Source: Colius striatus (taxonomy: Eukaryota; Chordata; Aves; Coliiformes; Coliidae). From it: DNA of 64,000 bases. Both the position numbers and the translations under genes were made by a program. The stretch's first letter is position 1. The number at the start of each line of letters is the position of its first letter. The notes beneath the pieces were generated by a model, which saw nothing but the letters and a program-made list of their open reading frames with translations, was not told the origin of the DNA and did not search any database. Where the stretch lies: contig NC_084760.1 of assembly GCF_028858725.1 (NCBI RefSeq), positions 65,105,867-65,169,866 of the forward strand. The letters run 5' to 3'. This document shows, in pieces, positions 1 to 14,198 of this stretch.

Positions 1-320
1 CATCCTCCTTTACATGACAGCAGTTCCCAGTAGCCCCAGGTTTTTTGCCCCATTGGTGTGAAGCCCTGGCATTGTCTCACCACCCTGGAGGCCAAGGTGC
101 CCTGAACACAGGGAGCTCATAATTTCTAGGTCCAGGGTTCTTTCATTTATTTATTTGTTTCATGTTTTTACCTTTCCTCATGTGTCCCAGGGGCTGTCTG
201 CAGCAGGGTGGCCGGTGGGTGCAGCACAAGGAGCTGACGACTACAACCCCACGAGCTGCTGCCCAGGCCTACTCAGGGCTGAGGCAGAAGTGCTGACAGG
301 GACTGTCCCTCTCTTGGCAG
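1..320 (+). other. PEX6 intron sequence at the left edge
   Basis: This stretch lies upstream of the acceptor at 319-320 (ctcttggcag). I see no earlier PEX6 exon in it. It contains a short ATTT-rich run near 146-165. The only open frames are GC-rich shadows. Confidence 0.6.
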
Positions 321-4779
<4,459 letters not shown>

Positions 4780-6483
4780 CGCCAGGCAGAGCTGGGACTG
4801 GAGGGCTGAGGAGAACACTGTATTACGTGGTGGAAGAAAACAGGCACAAGCAGGCATCTGCTTGCTTTTCTCTCATGCCTCCTGAGCCCCTTACTTTGAA
4901 GCCTGCATGGAGAAAAGTGGCTGTGTGGTTTCTTTGGCCTGGTGAAAGTGCTGCTCTGCTCAGCCAAGCTGCTAGTGGGTTCTGTAATGGTCTCTCACAG
5001 CTCAGGGAGCACTCTGTGGCTGCTGGCACCGTACCAAGGCAACTTCCCCTTGGAGACAAATCAGTCTTCATTGGTTGTGGGCAATGTCAGAACATCCACG
5101 TGGGTGGCAGAGCACTGGTGGGGCAGCAAGAGCAGGACTGTAAGCAGTTCCTTGGAGTGGCAGCCCCCAGGGCCGGGGTTTCTGACAAGAGAGAACAGGA
5201 CATGGTGTGCTAGGCTCCACGTGCTCTCTCTGAAGGGTTATGGCACTAAGTATTCACCACTCAGCCTGGGCTTTTTGCTTCCTAATGGTGCCTATGGGCT
5301 GGGGAAGGTCACTGCAAGTCCCCAGGCAGGCTGAATGTTAAAGCAGGTAGAGGGAGGAGGCCTGGGAACTCGGCCAAGGCCACCCTTGTCCAGCAAAGGC
5401 TGCCAAAATGGTTGGTGCCTGAGGAGAGGCTGCCTGAGGGAGCAGGGGTCACTCAGCTGGGAGCAGAGGGAGCCAAGTTCTTCATAGAGGTGCTGAGCAA
5501 CAGGACCAGAGGCAATGGAACCAAGTGGCAGCATGGGGCATTCCCACTAGATACTGGGAAAAAAACATGTCCCCCGCAGAGGGAGGGCTCCAGCCTCAGA
5601 AATACTCATGCCATGGCTGGAGCAACCCCAAGCTGCCCTGTTACCAACCCGTGCTGAGCATCTGTAGCCCAGACCCCGCTGTGGTCCTGTCACACCTCCT
5701 GCAGCCTCGTGGCAGCAGCCAGCGCCATGGCACGTGTGCCCTGTGTCCCAGCCAAGGCCACGGGACACACAGTCACTCTGCACTCGAGCCAGGTGGAGCT
5801 GCCTGATCCCTGCCAGGCCCCTGCAGCTGCAGGGAGGTGCAGGGAGGCCCAGGTGCAGCTCCAGCCCCAGCACCCAGGCTTGTTTGGGCAGAGCAGGCCC
5901 CGACCGCAGGCACTGCTGGCTCTGGGCACCAGCTCTGTCCTGGGGCGGGCAGGGGGGAGCTGCAGCCACAGCGCAAGTGCTGGCGGGGGGTGTGCAGAGC
6001 ATCCCCACCCTAGGGGCATTGAGAAAAAGGGATCAGCATGTGGTTGGAGGTGCAAAGGAGGAAAGTGGCTGCAGTCCAGTCCTGTGAGCAGGGCTGCAGC
6101 AGGCTTGGTGGGACCAGCAGCCACCCAGGAGCCAGCCCACCCTTGCCTTGGCTTCCAGGGGAGCCCCAAATCCCCGCCACAGGCGTAATTGGTACCAGCA
6201 CCTGGAGGCTGGGAGGGTAAAGCTGTGCCTGCACCCACTCTATGCTCTCCCCAGGTTGGGCATCTCCATCCCCAGGAGTCCTGAGGCAGCTGTGGCCACC
6301 CCCTCACCCTGACCCCTGCACATACACAGACACACGGACCACAGGCTCCAGTAGCTCTCATGAGTGCTCTTAATGAAGGCGAGGGGTCTCCCAGGGACCT
6401 CTCAGTGACATCCCCAGCCTTGTGCTGGTCCCCAGAGCCACATGCAGCTCTCAGCCACCACAGTCCCATCTCCACGGGCCCCC
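4780..6483. other. Convergent intergenic region between PEX6 and GNMT 3' ends
   Basis: About 1.7 kb separates two stop codons and should hold both 3' UTRs. I found no canonical AATAAA on either strand at a convincing distance. The long open frames at 5690-6188 are GC-driven, carry no motif and lie on both strands at once, so I do not call a gene. No CR1 fragment was seen. Confidence 0.6.
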
Positions 6484-8396
6484 TCAGGCTGTCTTCTTGA
6501 CGACGTGGATGAAGTAGCAGGGGATGTGGGCCTGCCCAGGCATGTAGGGCTGGAAGTCGCCCAGGACGGTGTGCTGGCACTTCCCCTGGAAGGCACCTTT
6601 CAGGAGGGCTGTGAAGGCCTCAAGCCGGTGTGGGTAGTATGAGAGCCGAAACTTGCTGCAAGGAGGCACCGCTGGTGAGGGTGGGGGACAGCAGGGCACC
6701 GTGCTGGCCACCCCCCTGTGCCAGGAGCCACCCCCACATTGGCCCCTCTCACCTCAGTTCTGGGGCTGCTCCTGACTCCATGGGAGGCACCTGCACCGTG
6801 TAGTCCAGGGTCACCATGTGCGCCTTGTTGTTGACCAGCAGCACCGAGGTGGTGATGTCCTTGGTCAAGTCACTCTGGGGAACCGCAGAGATATGGTGGC
6901 CCCTCTGCCCTACATGGGCCCCTCAGGGTCAGAGGGGCTGGGGTTAGGGCAGGTTCCACCAACCACTCACCTTGTAGTAGATGTTCTTGCCGGGCGGTGC
7001 GCAGCCCGTGGCCAGAATGTGGTCGTAGTTGCGGTGGTCAATGACCAGAACTCCCCCAGGCCGCACCATGCTGGCAATGTTCCTCAGGGCCAGCTTGTGC
7101 TCACTCTGGTCCCCTGGGGAGGAAACCGTGGCGTCCCCAGGCATTGGCTGTACCTCATGGCACAGCCTGCAGGGCCCTGTCTCGCCCCTTTGCACGCAGA
7201 GACACACACTCGGAGCTGCCCCCACCATCCCCCCACCTAGCCTCTCAGCTTGAAGAACCCACAGCCCCACCCCTGGTATGAGCTCAGGCATGTTCTCAGC
7301 CTCACTGAGGCCGAGCATGGCGTGTGGGGAGCCCATCACCCTGCCCGTGGCACAAGTCTGGGTGTGCCTCCAGCCTTGCCAGAGATGCTGTAGAGATGCA
7401 CACAGCTCCAGCACCACCACCACAGCACCTCATGCCCCATACTGGGGCAACGTTCTCAGCCCCACCCTGGAGACACGCCACAGCCCCATTTATGGCATGA
7501 GTTAGGGCACATTCTCAGCCCGCTGGGAGATGCTCTTGTGCGTGTGCATAGGTACCAGCAACCCCCTCCCTGCTCCCCACTCACCTTTGAAGTCGGGCAG
7601 GTGTGCGAAGGAGTTGCCCAGGCAGATGACTGCATCAAACCCGTCCCCCGGCTTCTCCAGGTCCTTCTCCAGGGTGAGCCAGTTGGCTTCCTCAATGACT
7701 GTGGCACAGGGGAGCAGGTGAGGGCAGAGACACCCCACCTGCCCGTGCACGCAGCTCCCCACCCGGCATCACCCAGCCCTTCCTCGGCTCTCACGGGTGC
7801 CAGCTCCAGCCCGGGGCCCGCGGGCCTGTGCCCAGCGGCACCTGTGCCACGGCCTGAGCACGGGGAGGAGCCCGGGGAGGGGGTCGAGGCTGAGCCCGGC
7901 CCGTTCGCGGCGGGGTGTCCGTGAGCCCCCCCGGTGTCCGCACCCCATCGGTCGAAGGGCTCCTCCTTGCGCCGCTCCCAGCGCTCCTTTAGCGCGTACT
8001 TGAGCATCTTGTCGCTGGCGTCTACGCTCGTCACCTGGAAGCCCTCCTCGAGCAGCATGATGGAGTCCACCCTGGGGACACGGCTGTCAGCGGGGCCGGG
8101 GCGGCTGGGGGGGGGGAGGGGGCCCAGGGCAGCCCCGGGAGGCGGAGATTGGTGTGGGGAACGCGGCTGCGGGAACGCGCGGGGCCTCACCCGGTGCCGC
8201 AGGCCACGTCGAGCACGGAGCGGCAGCGGTGCTGCCGGAGCAGCGCCAGGAGCCAGCTGCGGTACTCGGCCGTCCGGCTCCGCGTGTCCCCGATGTACAG
8301 CTGCCACACGCGCGCCGCCCGCCCGTCCGCGTACTGGTCCGGCAGCCCCTCCGCCGCTACCCCCAGCGACCGCGTCCGGTACACGCTGTCCACCAT
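6484..8396 (-). CDS. GNMT: GNMT, glycine N-methyltransferase, complete
   Basis: GNMT is the cytosolic, mainly hepatic enzyme that methylates glycine to sarcosine with S-adenosylmethionine, buffering the SAM/SAH ratio; in mammals 5-methyltetrahydrofolate inhibits it. Six exons join in frame: 8396-8191, 8071-7944, 7698-7585, 7113-6971, 6874-6753 and 6655-6484, giving 294 residues plus stop (human is 295). The start [20 protein letters not shown] is nearly identical to mammalian GNMT and has a good Kozak context (GCGATGG). The SAM-binding LDVACGTG motif ends exon 1, and [19 protein letters not shown] follows in exon 2. [13 protein letters not shown] is in exon 3, [10 protein letters not shown] and [11 protein letters not shown] in exon 4. 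The C-terminus reads [20 protein letters not shown]. The gene is tail-to-tail with PEX6 and tandem with CNPY3, as in mammals. Confidence 0.97.
8107..8130 (+). repeat. G-rich tract in GNMT intron 1
   Basis: A run of ten or so G, then A, G5 and a CCCAGGG segment lies inside the 119-bp intron between 8191 and 8071. The G-rich strand is antisense to GNMT. It could form a G-quadruplex; this is only a sequence pattern. Confidence 0.45.
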
Positions 8397-8860
8397 CGCT
8401 GCGCCCTGGCCCCGGCCGCAGCGCCCCGGCCGCAACGCCGGCTCCGCTCCCGCTCCGGCCCCGGCAGCGTCCCCGCCGCCCCGCCCCCGGCCAATCGCGG
8501 CCGCCTCCGCCCCCCTGAGCCCCGCTCCCCGACCTTTGCCCTGGGGCGGGACAGGGCGGCAGCGGCGGAGACCCCGGTCCCGGCGACCCCGACCCCGGCG
8601 GGGCCGGCAGAGGAAGCGGGGCCAGCAGCAGTGGTGGCGGCGGTTCTGGAGAAAACGCCTTTATTTACAGTCCTGTCTGGGCGCGGCGGCGGAGCCGGCC
8701 CCGGGGGCGGGGACGGCGAGGGGGCGGCAGCTCCCCGCCCACCCCGCTCGGGAGCGCACCCTCGCGGGCACGGCCGGGCCGGGCGCTCCCCGGGCATTCC
8801 CGCCGCCGCGCACCGCCTCCCTTCGCCTTTCGTGCCCGCAGGGTGAGAGCTCGGCCCGCT
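8150..8860. promoter_or_regulatory. CpG island: GNMT promoter and exon 1, CNPY3 3' end
   Basis: The DNA is very GC-rich with frequent CG. It covers GNMT exon 1, its start at 8396 and the upstream sequence to the CNPY3 3' UTR. There is a CCAAT-type element around 8490 (ggccaatcgcgg). The two genes are transcribed in the same direction and only about 470 bp lie between the CNPY3 stop and the GNMT ATG, so the CNPY3 3' end and the GNMT promoter abut. Confidence 0.6.
8660..8665 (-). terminator. Poly(A) signal AATAAA for CNPY3
   Basis: TTTATT on + reads AATAAA on the minus strand, about 200 nt downstream of the CNPY3 stop at 8863. It is the only canonical signal I see between CNPY3 and GNMT, so it is the likely CNPY3 polyadenylation signal. 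Confidence 0.65.
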
Positions 8861-8862
8861 GC

Positions 8863-11800
8863 CTACAGCTCGTCGGATGGGCTGCGGGTGAGCGGAGCCT
8901 CCTCCTGGACCCCACTCTCTTCCAGGGCCTCCCCTGCTTCCGGGAGGCTGGCAGCTCCCTCACTCTCATCCTTCTGCCCCTTTTTCTTCTTCCTGCTCTT
9001 TTTCTTGCTCTGCTTCTCCCCGACACTTGCCAGGTCGCCCTTTTTGCCAGTCCACTTCTCTGCCAGGCAGCCTGGAGAGGGGCAGAGATAGCCTAAGGTA
9101 GAAGTGGGGCTCCCCCCCATCCCCAGCACACGGGTGCTGCCCCTGGCAGCAGCCACCACTTACTCGTGTCCTTCCCTTTGAGCACGTGGTCGGCACAGAG
9201 AAACTGGGAGAGATCCTCGCTCTGGTGGTGCCTGTACCAGTCCTCAATCACATCTTCATACTCCTCCACCAGCACGTCGCACTAGTGCAGAGAGCTGAGC
9301 TGTGGCCACATGTCCCTGGGGCAGGGGCAGGGCAGCAGGTCCTGCTGACAGCCCCGTTCCCTGCAGGGCACCCCTAGAACCCCTCTTCCCCTCCATGCTC
9401 CAGCCCACAAGGCCACAGCAGCCGCTGCCGAGGGCCAATCTCCCTGGGACAGGTACCTGCTTTTTGAGGTCGGCCACCTCAGCGGAGGTCTCGTTCCACA
9501 GCTCGTAGGGAATGTCCATCACCACCTTGACGCCCTTATGCACCAGGTTGTGCAGGGTCTCGAAAGTCTCTGACATGCCCTGAGGAGTGGTGGGGCCCAG
9601 TCAGGCGGCGCTATAAACACTGGGCTCCCGCTCCCACCTCCCAGCACCTGCCTGGGGATGCAGCTACATGCAAGGCAGCTGAAATCAGTGCCCCTGGGGC
9701 CCTCTGCAAACCCACTCCCCAAAATAACAGAAAGACACAGGCCAGGCAAACTAGTCCCTGGCTCCTTTTGTGTAGGAGAGGGCTGGGGCTGGCCCACCCA
9801 CCAGGGCCAGCACTCCAGGGCAGCGTGGCACGGGGGTGGGATTCAGGGGTGGGAAGCACAAAGCCTGGTCCCTGGGAGCAGGAGGCTGTAGGACAGCCCT
9901 CACCTTTGCGAATCTGTTGCTGCCGCTCCTTTCCTTGTGCAGGTTGTAATCCAACAGCCGCTTGCAGATGTTCTCTGTCACCTCAATTAACCGGATGTCC
10001 CTGCATGGGCAGGAGGGAGGGCTTGGCCTCAGCCCAGCTGGGGTGATGGAAGAGTGTCTCACAGCTGCCCCCCCCAGCCCCGGTGCAGTCGCAGGCTCCC
10101 GGAGCCCCCAGACAGTGAGATGAACACCCCCCCCCCCAGTCCCGCTCTCACTTACGACTGCGTGTACTTGACGGCAGAGCCCTTCCCATCCAGAAAGCCA
10201 TACTTGGTGTCAATCACCTCCTTGGTCTTGCCAGTCTCCTCGAAAGCGGATTTCAGCTCCACGGCCACGTACTTGCACACTGTGGGAGGAAAGCAGGGGC
10301 AGCTTTAGGGGGGCACAGCACAGCACCCAGGGACAGGACAGCAGCACAGAGGAGCCCCAGGAGTTGGGCACACCAGGACAGAATACAGATGCCTTGGCCA
10401 TTCAGAAGAGGAACTGGGAACAGCTCAACTGATTCCCTTGGAGAGCCCTTGAAGCAGGAATCAGCGCTTCAGTGGGAGCACATCCCTGCAGCCAGGAGGG
10501 CACATGGTGCCCATTCTGCTCCCTTCTGAAAGAGGACAAGATCTTTTCCCACAGTGTGGGTCTCTGCCCCTGCTCACCGTGCCAGCACATCCTGCACAGT
10601 AACAGGTCCCCTGGCACCCTGGGGACTCAGAGGCTGTCAGGGCTCAGTGGGGAGGGTGATGGGACACGGATTGTGTCAGTGCAGGAGGGTCTGTGAGCTC
10701 CAGCACAGCACCGTGTGGGGCACTGTCTGCAGCACAGACACAGCACCCACAGCTTTATGACAAGGGGCATGTTTTCTGTTATAAAACTGAGCAGAAAAAA
10801 AAAGGAAACAAAAGCTTTATTTCTTCTGAAACAAAGTGTCCAACAGAGCTATAGAAACAGCATGAGAAGAGAAACATCTTCAGGGGTTACAAGTGAAAAT
10901 GTAGAGGGATGGAAGCCAGGCACAGGGTAGTTGTTCCTCCCCTGAAACCGGTGTGCCAGGAGGCTGGAGAAACCTTTGTCCCGTGCTGTGGGCCATTTCT
11001 TCTTCAAGATTTGCTTCAGGAGAAGGGCCGGGCCCCAGCACAAGTGTTCTGAGTGCCATGAGCCACCCCGTCTTCTCCCAGCCAATGGCATAAGTGGAGA
11101 TCCAGTGCTGTCAGCTGGAGGTGAGTGAGGTGGCTTCTCCAGAGCTGCTGTGCACACACTGGGAAGCTCTGCTGGGTTCCTCCTGTGTTCTCCTTTCTCT
11201 GCTGGCACCAGGGCCTGGCTGGAGCTGACTGCAGCCATTTCTCAGGTGGGACGACTGCTCCTTCCTACAGCCCCTCTGGATTTGGCCCTCGAGGAATGTG
11301 TCTCCCCAGACCCGCTGCAGCATCCTTGCCCGTGCTGGGAGTGTTCACCGCTGCCTCCCGGCATCCAGATGCTGCCCAGGGCCACGGCTGTGTGCTCACA
11401 CAGGTTCCAGGCCTGGGCAGGAAGAGGAGCAGCATGTGGTCAGTGCTCACCCTGGCATTACCCGGAGGTTACACAGGTGCCACCTGGCACAGCTTGGGCA
11501 CCAGTGTCTCCAGAACTGCTCCCCTGGCAGGGAAAGCTTTGCAAAGAGCTCCGGGGTTTCACTTCTTCCTTTGCTGTCGAGCTCCACGTGTCCCTGCGCA
11601 GCAAAGACAGAGGAAACCACGGCAGACAGCAAAAGGGCTGCCATGCCCTGCCATCGATTGCCTGGGGAGGCCTTTGCTTATGAATCAAACGGGTGGAAGC
11701 ATCACCCAGGCCCAATCGTGAGCAGCAGCAGCACGCAGCCCCAGCCACGAGCTGCTCCTGCCCGCTGGAACAGGCAGCGACTGCGGGGCGGCCCCAACCC

Positions 11801-12078
11801 TCTGGGCCGGGAAAGGAGGGAGTGCGGCCGCGGGCCGGGCCGGGGCTCGGCCGCTCGCTCTCCCCCGGGCACTCGGCGGCTGCGGCGGCCATCGCCACGC
11901 GCCTCTGCGCTCCCGCGCTGGCACCCCTCGGCCCAGGCAGCCAGCGGCCCACCCCGCCGCCTCGGCCCTCCGGGCCCCGCTTACCCTCGCACTTGCTGGG
12001 CAGCCGTACCCAGTCCGAGTCGTCGCCTCCCGCCAGCGCCGCCACCGCCACCAGCAGCGCGGCCGCCGCCGCCGCCAT
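8863..12078 (-). CDS. CNPY3: CNPY3, ER chaperone for Toll-like receptors, complete
   Basis: CNPY3 (PRAT4A) is an ER-luminal saposin-fold cochaperone of GRP94 needed for folding and surface delivery of several Toll-like receptors. Six exons join in frame: 12078-11985, 10279-10156, 10000-9904, 9579-9457, 9281-9164 and 9071-8863, giving 254 residues. The N-terminus is an Ala/Leu-rich signal peptide, then [20 protein letters not shown], the family hallmark. Further matches are [57 protein letters not shown] and [20 protein letters not shown]. The tail is Lys/Glu-rich and low-complexity, ending SPSDEL, comparable to the mammalian PPDEL end and possibly an ER-retention signal. Conserved cysteines typical of the fold are present. 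It is tandem between PTCRA and GNMT, as in human. Confidence 0.96.
10280..11984 (-). other. CNPY3 intron 1
   Basis: This 1.7-kb intron shows no recognisable second gene or CR1 copy. It contains an A-rich stretch near 10793-10815 and a minus-strand AATAAA at 10821-10816, which could support a prematurely terminated transcript but has no clear exon next to it. Open frames on both strands overlap one another and show no known domain. Confidence 0.5.
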
Positions 12079-12400
12079 GACTCCGCTTCCGGGGCCGCGC
12101 TTCCGGGAGCGCCCCGCCCCGCAACCATGGCAACCGCCGGCCGCCGGCCAATCGCAGCGGCGCGCCCGGCCCGGCCCGCCCCCGCAGCCACGGCAACCGC
12201 CGGCCAATCCGAGCCCCGCCAAGGCCCGCCCGGCCGCCGCGGCAGCGCCCTCGGGGCGTCCCGCCGGACCCCACGGGGCTGGCGGCGGCCGCGCCTCCGA
12301 CACGGGAGCGGCTGTGCGGTCACCCCGCAGCCCTCCAGGCCCCTCGCTGACCCGGGGAACCTGGGAGCCTGCCCTTACCCCCCCGGGTAACTGCAGGCCC
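11760..12400. promoter_or_regulatory. CpG island and CNPY3 promoter with duplicated RFX-half/CCAAT units
   Basis: This is a dense CpG island over CNPY3 exon 1 (ATG at 12078). Upstream of the ATG are two similar units. The first has GGCAAC at 12129-12134 followed by CCAAT at 12148-12152. The second has GGCAAC at 12192-12197 followed by CCAAT at 12204-12208. GGCAAC resembles one half of the RFX X-box and CCAAT is an NF-Y site. Function is inferred from sequence only. Confidence 0.55.
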
Positions 12401-12576
12401 CCGCCACCCACAGAAACGTGGCAGCTGCTCTGTTCCCCACCCAAACAGGGATCCCCCCGGCAGCACCGTGCCTCACCCTCCCTCCAGCATTCGAGGGGGG
12501 AAGTCTCGATGCTGGAATACTGAGAATATTCCAGGTGCCTCCTGCAGCCTCAGGCCAAACCGGGGAGACTTACCCC

Positions 12577-13801
12577 TCAGGGGAAGGGCATCCACTCGGG
12601 CCCTCTGCTCTGGGTGAGGAGGAGGGAGGTGAGGAGGGCGTCGAAGAGCGCGACCTTCAGCAGCACCAGGCGGGCAGCCGTGAGCAGGGCTGCAGAAGTG
12701 CAGGCCTGTGGCGCTGTAATGGAGGAGACACAGTGATGCCTGCCACAGGCACCCCGCTGCCCACACGTTCCCCCAGGGCTGTGCAGGGGACAACTCAGGG
12801 GTAGTGGCCTCAAGTCTCCAGGCTGTGACCCATCGTGGACTTTTGTCTTCCACACATCCCTGAGAGCAAGCTGGCTCTGACCCACTTTCCCCATCCTCTC
12901 CACAAGGATAGAGCTCCAGCCTCTTTTCCCCAGCCCTATGATGCTGTGGGGACCCACCCCAACCACAGCCCCATCTTGATCCCTGCCAGGATCAAAGCAG
13001 GTTCCCCCCCAGCGACTGACATCCCCAGCATGGTAGTATCCAGACACTCACCAGCCATGCTCCTGGGACACAGCTCTGCCACCTCCCCGCTGCCTGTGGG
13101 ATAAGAGCACAGCTGGAGAGGCAGCAGCAGCCTGGCCCCAGGTGTGCAGCACGGCCGACCACAAACCCCTTCCTGTGCCTGCCCCTGCGAATGGCAATGC
13201 TGGCCCCTGGGGCCTCATACCCACACCCTGGCAGCCCCAGGCCCCCCACCACCCCCATCCCAGGCGACCAGCAGGCCATCAGGGGCAGGGAGAGTGGTGG
13301 CAGGGCCATACCCATGATGTGGACGGGGCTGGAGCTGTGGGCTGGTGAGGTCTTGTTGGGCCCCACGTGGCAGGCGAGATCTCCCTCATCTGGAGGGTTG
13401 TCAGGGAGGAGGGAGACGGTGCAGACAGTGCCACCATCCTCCTGGGACACCCCGTAGGTGAAGGACTGGAGGATGCTACCGTTCCCGCTGGAGATCCAGA
13501 CGGTGTGGCCAGAGGCTGGGGCCAACTCGCTCACCACACACACCACCAGCTGCCGCTGCTTCCCGCCCACCACCATGCTCAGCGGTGGGGCCAGCGTGGG
13601 CAGGGGGCCGGCAGCCCTGACAGCTGTGGCGGGGGACAGCGGTCAGAGGAACTACATCCCCTGCACACCCCACGCACCGCGGCTGCTGCCCGGCTGAGCC
13701 CAGCCTTTCTTCCTTCCCTCCCGCCTGCCGCAGCCCTGTCTCTCGCGGGAGTACTCACGGGGCAGGAGCGGGAGCAGAGCGGCCGCCAGCAGCACCTCCA
13801 T
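12577..13801 (-). CDS. PTCRA: PTCRA, pre-T-cell receptor alpha chain, complete
   Basis: The invariant pre-TCR alpha chain pairs with rearranged TCR beta and CD3 in thymocytes to drive beta-selection. Four exons with consensus splice sites join in frame: 13801-13759 (signal peptide), 13623-13312 (Ig domain), 13093-13052 (short connecting peptide) and 12713-12577 (transmembrane segment and tail). The total is 177 residues. The Ig exon has PLPTLAPPLSMVVGGKQRQ, LVVCVVSEL, VWISSGNGSIL and DEGDLACHVG, with two cysteines spaced for an Ig fold. The connecting peptide holds a further cysteine (AELCPRS) suited to the disulfide with TCR beta. The membrane segment ARLVLLKVALFDALLTSLLL keeps the basic Arg and Lys characteristic of pre-TCR alpha. 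The tail is only about ten residues. A second in-frame ATG lies three codons upstream (13810); the 13801 ATG has the stronger Kozak context (GCCATGG). Confidence 0.93.
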
Positions 13802-13961
13802 GGCAGCCATATGGGCTCAGCTCAGCCCCTCACCCGGCGGAGCGGCCGCGGGATGGCCCTGGCCCCGCCCCCCTGGGACACCGCACTGGCACTGCCCGCC
13901 TCCCCCTCCAGCAGCAGTGGTACGGCCCGCCCTTCCTCCTTCCCGCCCGCCCGCCCGCGCC

Positions 13962-14198
13962 ATGGAGCCGGCCCCGGCCCCGGCCCCGGCCCCGGCCCCG
14001 GCCCCGGCCCCGGCCCCGGCCCCGGCCCCGGCCCCGGCCCCGGCCCACGCCTCCTTCGCCGAGGTGCTGCAGCTGGTGCGGAGCGGACGGGAACCGCCGG
14101 GAGTGCGGCGGCCACGCGCCTCGCCCACGGGGGACAGCCCTACTGCCTCCCGTCTCTCTCCGCCCGCCAAGCCCTGGGAGCGCCGCCCCGGGCCCTGA
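13962..14198 (+). CDS. PEX39: PEX39 (C6orf226) homologue with KPWE motif and Pro-Ala repeat
   Basis: This single-exon ORF encodes 78 residues, with ATG in a strong context (GCGCCATGG) and TGA at 14196-14198. The order is: M-E, then about 13 Pro-Ala pairs (residues 3-28) encoded by the hexanucleotide repeat; then HASFAEVLQLVRSGREPPG, a short amphipathic helix candidate; a basic linker; DSPTASRL; and PPAKPWERRPGP. The PTASR...KPWE arrangement and the location next to PTCRA match vertebrate C6orf226, recently described as PEX39, a helper of PEX7-dependent PTS2 protein import whose R/K-PWE motif is functional. The sequence match is from memory, but motif and synteny agree. A longer frame beginning at 13800 is open but overlaps PTCRA exon 1 and lacks support. 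The Pro-Ala stretch has no counterpart I recall in mammals. Confidence 0.78.
   Translation: MEPAPAPAPAPAPAPAPAPAPAPAPAPAHASFAEVLQLVRSGREPPGVRRPRASPTGDSPTASRLSPPAKPWERRPGP
13968..14046 (+). repeat. Pure CCCCGG/GGCCCC hexanucleotide repeat, about 13 units, in coding sequence
   Basis: 79 bp of uninterrupted six-base repeat, the same motif as the human C9orf72 GGGGCC repeat. In the frame of the small gene it encodes Pro-Ala. The other plus frames read Pro-Arg and Gly-Pro. The minus strand reads Gly-Arg, Gly-Ala and Gly-Pro, all in frames open well beyond the repeat. The copy number in the assembly may not equal that in the animal, because such repeats collapse and are polymorphic. Confidence 0.95.

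Noticed and set aside
5690-6580. A 296-codon open frame on -
   Set aside because: It overlaps open frames on the opposite strand, has a composition typical of GC-rich non-coding DNA and runs into the GNMT last exon out of frame.
10849-11721. Open frames on both strands in CNPY3 intron 1, possibly a nested gene
   Set aside because: No splice-consistent exon, domain or start context was found; the frames overlap each other.
11458-12523. Long open frames of 276 and 328 codons over the CNPY3 CpG island
   Set aside because: They are low-complexity Pro/Ala/Arg translations of the CpG island. Only the short CNPY3 exon 1 is supported.
13800-14198. A 132-codon start for PEX39 using an ATG at 13800
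   Set aside because: It is in frame but begins at the PTCRA start codon on the other strand; the 54 extra residues look like translated GC-rich promoter, and the 13962 ATG has the better context.
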